Below, one piece after another: positions 55,202-64,000 of a stretch of DNA of 64,000 bases (positions within the stretch are counted from its first letter, which is position 1; each line of letters begins with the position of its first letter). A model generated the notes under the pieces. That model saw nothing but the letters and a program-made list of their open reading frames with translations. It searched no databases and was not told the DNA's origin. The stretch spans positions 76,034,931-76,098,930 of the forward strand of contig OX419755.1 in assembly GCA_948567375.1 (NCBI GenBank), read 5' to 3'. Made by a program: the position numbers and the translations under genes. This stretch comes from Lunularia cruciata (Eukaryota; Streptophyta; Marchantiopsida; Lunulariales; Lunulariaceae).

Positions 55202-58200
55202 CTACTTCTTCTTTTTGCCTTTCTTTTTTGCTCCACCCTTCTTCGCTTTTTTCTTGGCAGCAAGTCTTTTCTTCTTGAGCTTCCTCAGCACTTTTCGGTA
55301 TATCTTCCTGACGAGAAAACCACGCCATATCCTTTGAATCCTCATGACTGCAACTGTCGCCAACTCGACTTTGCCCTGATTTGCGAAGAAGTATTCTTTC
55401 TGTCTGATAGTTTCTAACCTAGCTGCCTCCACCTCAGCCATCTCTGCAAGATACCTGCAAAGCAAGGATGAAAAACACGACATCACAGTAGTGCAACCAG
55501 AAATACCAGGTGCGTTGCATATCATTGGATGTCTCTCCAACCTGGCAGTGGAAACTTCTTGTACATCATTTAAACTATTTGTGCAATGGAACAGTGGTAT
55601 TCTGCAAAATATGTGCAGGGAAGGCAACTATTTATCAGCAGACACGTCGATTTAGGGTGTGAGGAGGTTCTTGATCTACTGGGCCGTCGATACATGAACA
55701 GGCGGATGCTGTTCTTTCTCAAAATCCGTTCCGCTACGTGCACCTGAAAAGTTGTCAAATTTTAAGCAGTATCTTCCTTTACGTGGACGAAAGGGAGTGC
55801 CCAGGTTAGTTCACAGACATTACCTAGGTTCAAGCTCTGCAAGAATTAGCTGCTTCTCCTTCTGTTGAAGTTTCATTTTCTCAAGCATATGATCCAAGTT
55901 ATGGGCATCTATTTCATATCCAGCTTGCAAAGCAACTGCCTCCTCCCTTAGATCCATATTCTGCTTTTTCAGAAACTCCACACTTGCGTCGTGAACTTTC
56001 TTCTCACCCTGGTAGAAGAAAGGGTGACACTTTGCGCTTTTAATATCAACTCAGTTGCCCCTACTTTCATTTTTGACCACAATATCTCCATTACCTGCCA
56101 GCAAAAGTGATAGCACGTGCTCTTTGTCTTCCTTCTTGAACAGCTGAAGTACATAGCATTTCAATCTAGATGTTACCGAGGACAACCAAATGCCCTTCTA
56201 CTCTGTATGGGGTTCAGGAGTTCAAAACTCATTACCTCAAGGTCGTTCTTCAATCGGACATTCTCTACCCTCAAATTGACAAGCCGCACCTCAAAGTCCC
56301 GCCTACACAAATCTCCAGTTCCTAGGGCAGTATCTGCCCTACAAAACCCGGGTTGAAAATGTAAATCATAACAGCTGTGCTGCTAACATCTATTGTTGTT
56401 TACGAGTTACGCTTTGAGCACCATATTTCAATCACTATTTTCTGTTACGTTACCTAGAGTCTTTTAGAGCATAACAATAACTCTTCTCTCAAATTCGCCA
56501 TTACTATACCCTTAGCAGTTTCAGTTGATCGAGTGCCCTTCATCAGCAGCATAATCAAAATACAGAAACTTGGAGGCAAGGGTAAGATATATCAAAGCGT
56601 CTAACTGAAAGGCAAACATAAGTACCACGAGTAAGACGTACATGACCATGTTCACTCACTTGTATCTGTATTGCACCATGTTATCGGCCCTCAATTCTTT
56701 GAGTTCCTGTCCATTCAGAGACCAATTTTGATAGGGAACTTTGGATATCGGAATAGGGTAAGAGGAAACTGTTCTACAGGACCAGCAAAGACCTCGGCAA
56801 ATGTTAGTAGGAACTGAGTACACCAGACAACAAGGCAGTCAGTGAAAGGACAGAAGATGACCTCATGCTTTGGCACATGGTGGTGACAGTAAGCATTACC
56901 CCGGATAGGGGAGGATTGAAACTTAACCTCTGACATTTGACTTGATGGTTTTACTAAACCCAAGCTGTTATCGAAACCTTGAAGATTAGATGTCGAACTC
57001 ATGGTAATGTTCATGCCCATGCAACATACACCTACGTCCCTTGACGATTGCGCACACTCGTTAAAAGGTGTTTTTAGGAGAAAGAACACACCCTTCTCCG
57101 CTCTATAATAGTTTTGGCCCACTCGCGCATGGCCTCTTTCTGAGTTTGTGCCTCTGCTTCAATTAAAACGTTCAGCATATTCATCTTCCCTTTTAACTCC
57201 TTCACGTGGTGGATACTCGCAGGCAGCCTTCTAACTTTCAACTCATCCGAGTCCATGATGTCCTGCAGCGCGCTAAAACTGCTGGACTCCATCACCTGCT
57301 TGGAGGACAGTGAGTGCGTCATATCTAGGCGCCTCCAAGCTCCTGCAACTTGAGGTCAGCACAAAAGTTCGAACTCTTCTCTATCCATGAAAGTATGTAA
57401 ACGGAGGTGACAGAGAAGACGGCTTGGTGATGATAATATGAAAGATGGTGTGTCTCTGATTACGCCAACTTTTATGACACACGAGAGGTAGAAACGTCTA
57501 GAACGCAAAAGCAAGTCATCCCTAACAGAAAAGACCTCTCATAACCTTTGAGAGAAAAGGTACACCACAATAACGAGGCCCAACCTCTTTTAAAGTTGTG
57601 TTAAACACATCGATAAGCCACGCAGTCTCTGTTGAGAATTTGGAGATTTTTGAAGGGATCCCCAAGCTGAAATGAATCAAATTGGCAGAGTCTAGTAACT
57701 CGGTCTTCTGCGCTAATACTGAAGCAGCGTCCGGAAATTCAACGAGCTTTATGCTCGTATCTATGATCTGCAAAGTATCCACGAGCCCAACTGTTCTAAG
57801 TTAGCACTTCCTGCTACGTACTGGCAAATGCTGTTGTCAAATCCATCGATGTCCTGAATCAATCCTAGTAATTGTACCAGTTAAAATGACATTGAAGGAC
57901 TGACATGTACAAAGTTCTCAGCTATATCATCTCTCCCGCCACTAAATGACCTCGTCAGCCCAACATCTCCGAAAGGCATGACGCTCACTCAAGTCCTCAT
58001 CTGTGGCTGCTTCACCTTCCTTTCTCTGTCGTACACCAGGTACCTTTTAAACAGTTATTGTTAAGAAGTTTTTCTTCACCCTCTTCCAAGTGTTCGGCAT
58101 ATCCACCGAACGTACAGGTGAATGCTGTGGTGCAGGCCTTAAGACATTTGACAAAATCTTTGTGCAGCCTGTACCGCGTAGTCCCTCGGCTTGACAACCG

Positions 58201-59956
58201 GTGATTGTCAAGCCTGACTCCGGGGAATTGGGAGTTACTATATCACTCACTGTTGTTGTTCCTCCCGATAAGAACTGTCATGTAATTTTCCTTAATCACT
58301 GAAAGAGTTAATCACCTGGCCAACTCCCCAGCTCGCACTACCTAAGCCTTTAACCTCCAGGAGTAATGATTAGTCATCACCATCATCCATCAATTCGAGC
58401 GCTCGTGAGGACTGCGAGCAGAAACAAGTTTGGCTTCGTAACGAGCGTCAAGGATTCTTCTGATTTATGTCAAAACAACTGTCTGAGGCCAACTAATCCA
58501 CACCATGCCAAGCATTGCCTTCCCAAGGGCAGACCCTTTTGCCGTATTGGTTTTCAATAGTCAACGTGTTATGGCGCTCCGTTACTGCCTCAGGTCGCTT
58601 CAGTTCTAAACAATCCTGTGGTTCGGTCGCTCTCATCCACATTCAACTTGTATACTATCGCGAACTTGCTATTCAGGATTGATCAAATTGACTTCAGGGC
58701 AGACATAAGTCTGCTCAGCGGATGCGCGGAACTGTAGAGGACACGGTACATACAGTGCACGATGGCCCGTAGATTGTTTTTGTCCAGAAGAAAGCTTCAT
58801 ATTTTAGAATGTTTGACACTTGATGTCAATGATGATGACGTTGAGCTTAGAGGAAGGTGTCCAATGATTGAGGAAGTCGGTCCGATTTCCACACTTACGT
58901 GATCCATACTGGAAGGTAGGGCCCCCTTAAGATGTACCTAGAGAGTGCGGTTCTTCGTGAGAAAGACAGAGTGCTCTGGGCAGACTTCGTGCGGCAATAC
59001 CTACAAGGTTCAAAAAATTCTGGAATCAACGATTCTTATACTTGGTGCCAACTCGATAAAACCAGTTTCCTGTAGTGATAGAACGTGAGAGGGTCTACGG
59101 AGATTGGAAGCTCCTGAATGTTCTCCTGGCTACCAACCAACTGACACAAGGAAAGGAGATTTTTAAACATTGTTTAACGTGATGTGGTGTGGTGGTTTGC
59201 CCAATTTGATATGTGCCAATATCGCATGCCACAAATTCTCCATACCAGACAAAATGTAATAGACTACTGATGACAATCGTGTTATGCAGCTTCCTGGCTG
59301 GGTAAGCAAGTCATCTGTTCGGGAAATGGCAGCTAGTGATTTCCCGGCACCATTACCATCAGCCTACTAAGCAGTAACTCGTTCCAACGACATTGATTTT
59401 CTAATCTCACCGCGAGGTCTATCTTGTAGGGTTTGTCTTAGGTCTTGGCTTTGCAGTGTTCGAGAAAAGCAACAAGTGGTTACGAGAGCATCACCGATGA
59501 AGCACCGGGGAGTGCTGACATCAGAGAAAGACGGTCCATCATGCCCTCCAAAAATCCAATTATATACACACGGAATTTGTTTGACAACAGCTCCTCATCA
59601 TCCGAATCCTCAACACTGCTGTGACCGTCGTCACCAAGGCCAGAACCGGCACCCGAACCCTCTGACCTTTCTGAGCCTTCTGTATCGGACTCCGAGCCCG
59701 ACATGGCCTCCAGGATAGAAATCCGAGGAGTAACGTCCCCATAAAAGGATCCGCGCCTAATTGCAGCTGTGATTGACGGTCGTGGAGTAACCGGGGGTAT
59801 CGGCGCTTCAAGGTCAGGGTCAGTCCCTGCTGAAGACTCCGAGTCCATGCCACCGGCATCTCCCACGAAAACAGAAGAATCATCCGCCCTCGTCGGCTCA
59901 TCCTCTTCCGCGGCAAATCTCACTCCGTCTTCCTTCCTACTCCCCTCGTCAGCCAT
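55202..59956 (-). CDS. IQCG / dynein regulatory complex subunit 9-like
   Basis: Host gene, eight exons inferred from GT-AG sites and matching phases: 59956-59495, 57767-57585, 57295-57092, 56706-56660, 56338-56236, 56143-56117, 56008-55824, 55454-55202; about 487 residues. Exon 1 codes an acidic Ser/Asp/Glu-rich head, then 'IIGFLEGMMDRLSLM'. The middle is coiled coil ('VRLVNLRVENVRLKNDLE', 'LDHMLEKMKLQQKEKQLILA'). The last exon holds an IQ motif 'MRIQRIWRGFLVRKIYRK' (IQxxxRGxxxR, binds calmodulin) and a Lys-rich tail ending KKGKKKK, as in IQCG/DRC9. DRC9 belongs to the nexin link of axonemes. The related DRC10 (IQCD) is the alternative. The exon 6 donor (CAC/GTGCTA) is weak; the stronger donor at 56095 would break the frame. 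Confidence 0.8.
57768..59494 (-). other. Large first intron of the IQCG-like gene
   Basis: 1.7 kb between the acidic first exon and the exon at 57767. No coding family is recognisable; the short frames at 58012-58250 lack similarity to IQCG. A small undetected exon cannot be excluded, because the exon 1 donor (TCG/GTGATG) was chosen only for phase and the loss of similarity beyond it. Confidence 0.45.
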
Positions 59957-60900
59957 ATGTCAAGCTTTCGACACCAACCTTCTTCTGCACAGTCACTGCT
60001 CCTGTCCTCCCTCCCAACCATCACCAATCACCACCATGCCTTCTTTTCCTTCTCGTCATCATCTATCAACTGCTGGTTTTCTCCCTTCTCCGATCCATGT
60101 CGCAACCTTCAAACTGCGATTGCATAAAAATGTACAGCAAAAGAAATTGAATCCCAATTTCCAGGTTGGAACTTTATTTGCTGCATTGACATACTAATTC
60201 TTTCCGTCTTCTCTGGCTCCAAGTTCGGGGACACGCTAATCAAAAGAATCTCCCATCTTACTCAAGCCTCCAGTACGGGAGAACCCACGGCAAATCAGCA
60301 CATGAATGAATCCTGATTTCCACGACCCGAGAGAACTGTATTTTTATTATGGCAATCAACAACCGTCGTTCCCTGACAGTAAGTACTCGCAGGACGACCC
60401 AGTGGCCGGCTGGGCCCGGCGAATACTGCTATTCACGCCGGCAGATTTGGGTACTCTCGGCAACCTGAGAGATTTAACGGGATAGGATTTTAGAAAATCG
60501 ACAGATTTCTGAAAATACGCCATATACTTTTATATTTCCCGATAGTTCATGTTTTAGCGGACCGACAAAATCTTCCATGTGAAGTTTACGTCCAGACCGA
60601 TCCACAAGTTCACAGAGTCTGAATTTACGTCTATGGAAGGGTGGATGGCAGTATGAACGCCGTCGTCGATATGGTCAGGCCCCGCAGATGTGAATCCGAC
60701 ACTTTGGCCCCTTGATGATCGTTATCTTGTCCCTAATGAGAATGAAATTCATGACTTAGAAAATTCATGACTTTTCCGGGAGCTACGGGTGCGGGAGAGT
60801 GTGGAGACGGGAAAGTAGAGGGAGAGACGTGAGAAGACATATGGAATTCCTGAAGTGCTCTCTAGCATACAGCACTCGAGTGTATAGTCGATTTGCTTTG
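59957..60900. other. Upstream region of the IQCG-like gene
   Basis: Promoter and 5' leader of the minus-strand flagellar gene should lie here. CT-rich sequence directly precedes the ATG. The plus-strand open frame at 59769-60197 is mostly a shadow of exon 1. No other gene is supported. Confidence 0.45.
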
Positions 60901-60970
60901 TTTTTTAATTTCGGTTGCATTGGAAGATTATGGAAAATGGAGCAGTACCTAGATTGAAGATTATGGAAAA

Positions 60971-61110
60971 TGGAGCAGAAAGTTAAGAGGATTTTTAGTT
61001 TCTTTTAGGGTTTAGAACTATCATTACACATTGAGAGTGATGGAGCATAAAGTTATGAGGATTTTTAGTTTCTTTTAGGGTTTGGAATTATCATTACACA
61101 TTGAGAGTGA
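60971..61110. repeat. 70-bp tandem duplication
   Basis: Two adjacent copies (60971-61040, 61041-61110) of a unit starting TGGAGCA and containing 'ggatttttagtttcttttag', nearly identical. Just before it a shorter direct repeat 'gattatggaaaatggagcag' occurs at about 60925 and 60958. It lies in the leader of the downstream retroelement. Confidence 0.85.
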
Positions 61111-61286
61111 TGGGTCAGGAATTTAGTTTAAAAATTGTGGAGATAGAAATAGAAAGTTTATAGATTTTAGGGTATGGAGAGATTGTTTTCTTATGTGAGT
61201 TGGGATGTGAGGGGTTGTAGTTTTGCAAATATGGAGACATATGGAGACGAGTAGCATGTGTTATTATCATTATTCTTGTCCTAGCC

Positions 61287-61796
61287 ATGGCTACACCTTC
61301 CCATGTGGGGTCACCTAGGGCGGCTCGGGATACACCATGCCCAGTGTGTCACCGATCCTTTACCTTGCAAAGGGTAAAGATCTATGTGGGAAGGATGCAC
61401 AAGGACTATGATTGGACCACTTGGAATGTTCACATGAGACGAGTGACCACATCGACAACATTGACACTCAAGATTACACACGCTTCTTCTATCCCTTTAT
61501 TGATCGTTCTGGGGATATCAATCAAGTCACGGGAGTGGTTAGCTTCTCAAGAGGGTTGCATTTTGGGGTTATTTGAGACTAGTTTTCCATGTCCACGTCT
61601 ATTCCATAGGCTACCCCGCACACTCCATGATAAGACTAGACAAGCTTTTTGCCTACCACTTGATTGTTTGGCACGTGATCCCTTGGACAAGTTAGCATGG
61701 TTCCTATTCCTCTTACTCCTTCGATGGTGTCTTTGTTATGCTAGAAGGGGATGTGCGGGGCATAGAGAGGTGGCTGTTAGATTTCATCAATTCTGA
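61287..61796 (+). pseudogene. Zinc-finger N-terminal ORF of the retroelement
   Basis: 169 open codons from ATG 61287. 'CPVCHRSFTLQRV' followed by 'GRMHKDYDWTTWNVHMRR' (61389-61442) forms a C2H2-like finger (CX2C...H). Then a Trp/Leu-rich segment 'WFLFLLLLRWCLCYARRGCA' (61698-61757). A TGA at 61794 separates it from a continuation ('DWAALQEEFVRATQFKRQAL'), so the stop is probably a mutation within one ORF. Confidence 0.65.
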
Positions 61797-63430
61797 GCGG
61801 GGGATTGGGCAGCCCTTCAGGAGGAGTTTGTTAGGGCTACACAATTTAAGAGACAGGCATTGCCATAGGATACCATAGAGTCCACTCGATTACGACGGTG
61901 TAGGACATTGGATCAGGCCGCAGAGTTTAGTAGAGCAGCACAAGCGCTACACCTTTTGTCTATGGCGAGTCCTACTGATGAGACTATCTCTTCCCTACGC
62001 TCATTACATCCTATAGCAATAGAGGACTACCACTAGAGGTCTTAGATTATCAGCCTGAGCAGCCTTTATGTCTTGATAGGTTGTTATTTGCACAAGCATT
62101 GTGCATTGTCCCTCGCCTTTCCTCGGGAGGCTTGTCAAGGATGGTTTATGAGCACATTAGAGATTGCTTCTAGGCAAATGATCCTTCTAGTGGTTTTACC
62201 GAGTTGTTTCAGGTGGCTGCAGTAGTAGCAAGAGGAGACATTCCTATGTCTATTAGTCGGGTGTTAGGTGCTAGTCAACTTCTCACAATGGAGAAGGACA
62301 CGGGGGGCATTAGACCGATTGCTATTAGAGAGATCTTTTTGCATTTAGTCAATTGTACCATTGTCCTTTAGTATCATTCTCACTTTCAACAACACCTCAA
62401 TCCACATCAGTTTTAGAGTAGCTACACCTGGAGGATGTGAGGCTATATCTCTAAGCATTAGAGCACTCCTAGATATTCATCCGGAGTGGGTTATCCTATA
62501 GGTGGATGTTGAGAATGCTTTTAATAACATCTCATGTGCATCCATCTTTAAAGAGCTTAGGGATGCTGGTGGATCCTTGGCGAGTCTCATTCCTTTTGTG
62601 CGGTCTTTTTATGGCTCTCTTGCTTCCCTTTACTACCAACATGGTGGTTCACAAGAGGGAGTCACCGTCTTGGAGTCAATTGTTGGTACACGTCAGGGAG
62701 ATCCTTTGGGGGAGCCCTTATTTGCCATGGCTCACTTTAGAGCTCTCCTATCTACTTCTTGGCCATGCCATGTTGTGTATTTCTCTCATTGGCAGATGAT
62801 ACACATATCGTAGGCCCTGTAGATCAGATTAGGCAAGCCTTTGACTACTTGACTACCAAGCTACATCTAGTAGGCTTGAGATTCAAGGTGTCAAATGTAG
62901 GGCATGGTCCCCTTTAGGTATCCCTCCTCACCTTGAGCTTCTAGAGGGTGTATCACATCAACATATGGACTTTGTGTTCTTGGAGTGCCAATAGGATTGG
63001 AGGATTTTGTCACACGCTTCTTAGACGTTGCCCTTGCAAAGGATGTTCTCCATGTGAATGACCTTTCATTACTAGTAAGGAGATCCGCAGGTGGCATTTG
63101 GTATACTCTCTTCCAGTATTGCTCGTCGACCATCCTACCTCATCCGTATAGTTCTCCTCTCACCGTCCTTCCTATCAAGTCTGAGAAAATTTGATAGGAG
63201 GATTATGGGAGTCTTTGGTGATATTATTGGACCATGGACTTTTGAGTGTGTGATAGGGGATTTGGCATGTAGACGTACTGCTCTGCCAATCTCATTTTGT
63301 GGGGTTGGCTTGCTATCTATGGAGGAGATGGCACCTATAGCATTTTTGGGTAGTTGGGCTCTCTTGGCACCCCTACTTCCTCTCATTTTGTGGTTGCTGA
63401 TAGGTCGGTTTTGGAGACTTATGTGATAGA
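61797..63430 (+). pseudogene. Reverse transcriptase of the retroelement
   Basis: 'STRLRRCRTLDQAAEFSRAA' (about 61890-61949) precedes RT. RT blocks: 'GGIRPIAIREIFLHLVN' (62308-62358), 'QVDVENAFNNIS' (about 62499-62534), 'VGTRQGDPLGEPLFAMAHFR' (62681-62740), catalytic 'LADDTHIVGPVDQ' (about 62784-62824), then thumb-like 'FGILSSSIARRPSYLIRIVL' (63094-63153) and 'LPISFCGVGLLSMEEMAP' (63279-63332). At least three frameshifts. It copies the element RNA in the active relatives. Confidence 0.82.
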
Positions 63431-64000
63431 GGTGGAGGGAGGATCTTTTTCTCTCCAGGTGTTATTGCGGCAGATGAGAGATAGTCTATCTCCACGAGCA
63501 CGAGAGGATTTCCACCTTTTGCTTCAATGTTGTCAGATTGGACTAGAGGTTTATTGTAAAAGACCAAGACTAAGGAGAGAAATAGGAGAATGGAAGTTCA
63601 CATTGGGACACTAGAATGAGGGAAAACTCCAAATGCCTAGCATGAGCTTTGGCTTTGGTATTTATAAGTAGTATACAAGGCCTTTGAGAAGCTTCCTCGA
63701 ACCGCTTTCTGTGGTTGCTGATAGGTCAGTTTTGGAGACTTATGTGATAGAGGTGGAGGGAGGATCTTTTTCTCTCCAGGTGTTATTGCGGCAGATGAGA
63801 GATAGTCTATCTCCACGAGCACGAGAGGATTTCCACCTTTTGCTTCAATGTTGTCAGATTGGACTAGAGGTTTATTGTAAAAGACCAAGACTAAGGAGAG
63901 AAATAGGAGAATGGAAGTTCACATTGGGACACTAGAATGAGTGAAACTCCAAATGCCTAGCATGAGCTTTGGCTTTGGTATTTATAAGTAGTATACAAGG
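63391..64000 (+). repeat. ~320-bp tandem duplication at window edge
   Basis: 63391-63680 and 63712-64000 are nearly identical (a few substitutions and one indel), separated by 31 bp. Both carry the frame 'VADRSVLETYVIEVEGGSFS' through 'REIGEWKFTLGH', ending TAG. The second copy runs to the last base, so more copies may follow. It is the youngest duplication in the window. Confidence 0.92.

Larger units (their letters stand above)
61287..63680 (+). mobile_element. Non-LTR-type retroelement, decayed
   Basis: A plus-strand coding block with an N-terminal zinc-finger segment, a middle part and an RVT_1-type reverse transcriptase with an ADD catalytic box. No LTRs, integrase or RNase H motifs are visible. 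The exact clade is uncertain; the N-terminal Cys/His segment recalls R2-like and other early-branching LINEs. The C-terminal end is duplicated toward the window edge. Stops at several places make it a pseudogene. Confidence 0.72.

Noticed and set aside
55570-55758. Minus-strand frame with 'HVAERILRKNSIRLFMYRRP' as an exon of the IQCG-like gene
   Set aside because: Including it introduces a stop in the required phase, whereas joining 55824 directly to 55454 restores Arg and the frame. It is treated as intron.
59769-60197. Plus-strand 142-codon ORF as a divergent host gene
   Set aside because: Two-fifths is antisense to the acidic exon 1 of the IQCG-like gene, and the rest has no motif.
1-64000. 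CRISPR arrays, bacterial operons or phage genes
   Set aside because: No regularly spaced repeats, no ribosome-binding-site-led gene clusters. Introns, plant LTR families and a flagellar IQ protein show eukaryotic nuclear DNA.

Overview
The window looks like nuclear DNA of a land plant with flagellated sperm (bryophyte, lycophyte, fern or cycad-like; inference). It has one intron-containing host gene for a sperm-flagellum protein (dynein regulatory complex subunit 9/IQCG-like, 55.2-60.0 kb, minus strand). Almost all the rest is decayed plant-type retrotransposons. No bacterial features, CRISPR arrays, rRNA genes or intact tRNA genes were seen.

Layout. 1-2.4 kb: anonymous sequence with a 22-bp palindrome, a short tandem repeat and an LTR remnant. 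2.4-5.96 kb: first copy of an unusual coding element, called X here. 5.96-49.4 kb: one Ty3/gypsy element of a family called W (plus strand), blown apart by nested insertions. Z1, a complete Ty3/gypsy element of another family (Z, minus strand), sits in its gag (6.26-13.8 kb). A tandem W-family insertion (17.95-46.3 kb) sits in its reverse transcriptase. That insertion contains a solo Z LTR, a third family (V) carrying a truncated Z3, and a second X element (28.02-40.20 kb). X2 is split by Z2 (29.34-37.83 kb), which is itself split by a solo Z LTR (30.23-30.92 kb). Most junctions show a 4-5 bp target duplication, and nearly every one has its uninterrupted 'empty site' in another copy inside this window. 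49.56-54.12 kb: a defective Ty1/copia element with two 253-bp LTRs. 54.1-60.2 kb: host DNA with the IQCG-like gene. 61.3-64 kb: a non-LTR-type reverse transcriptase element whose end is tandemly duplicated (about 320 bp) up to the window edge.

Main discovery candidate. The W family carries two modules foreign to ordinary Ty3/gypsy polyproteins. Between protease and reverse transcriptase lies a C5 cytosine DNA methyltransferase-like domain, seen in two copies (15.9-16.8 and 23.2-24.2 kb). It shows motif I, the motif IV Cys region (WACQGH), ENV motif VI, a DNMT3-like 'DAA-VGS-AH--LWWTNL' block and a C-terminal Glu/Met-Gly block. Downstream of the integrase, where chromoviruses carry a chromodomain, three copies encode a Cys4-His-Cys3 PHD finger. 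A retroelement with a DNA-methylation writer and a probable histone reader would be a self-contained epigenetic mobile element. All copies here are broken by stops and frameshifts, mostly at Trp, Gln and Arg codons, the pattern expected from deamination of methylated cytosines.

X is a second novel candidate: about 3.7 kb, TG...CA ends, 5-bp target duplication, no visible LTRs and no polymerase, integrase or transposase motifs, but a conserved coiled-coil protein of unknown function. Family Z has an extra zinc-knuckle ORF ahead of gag.
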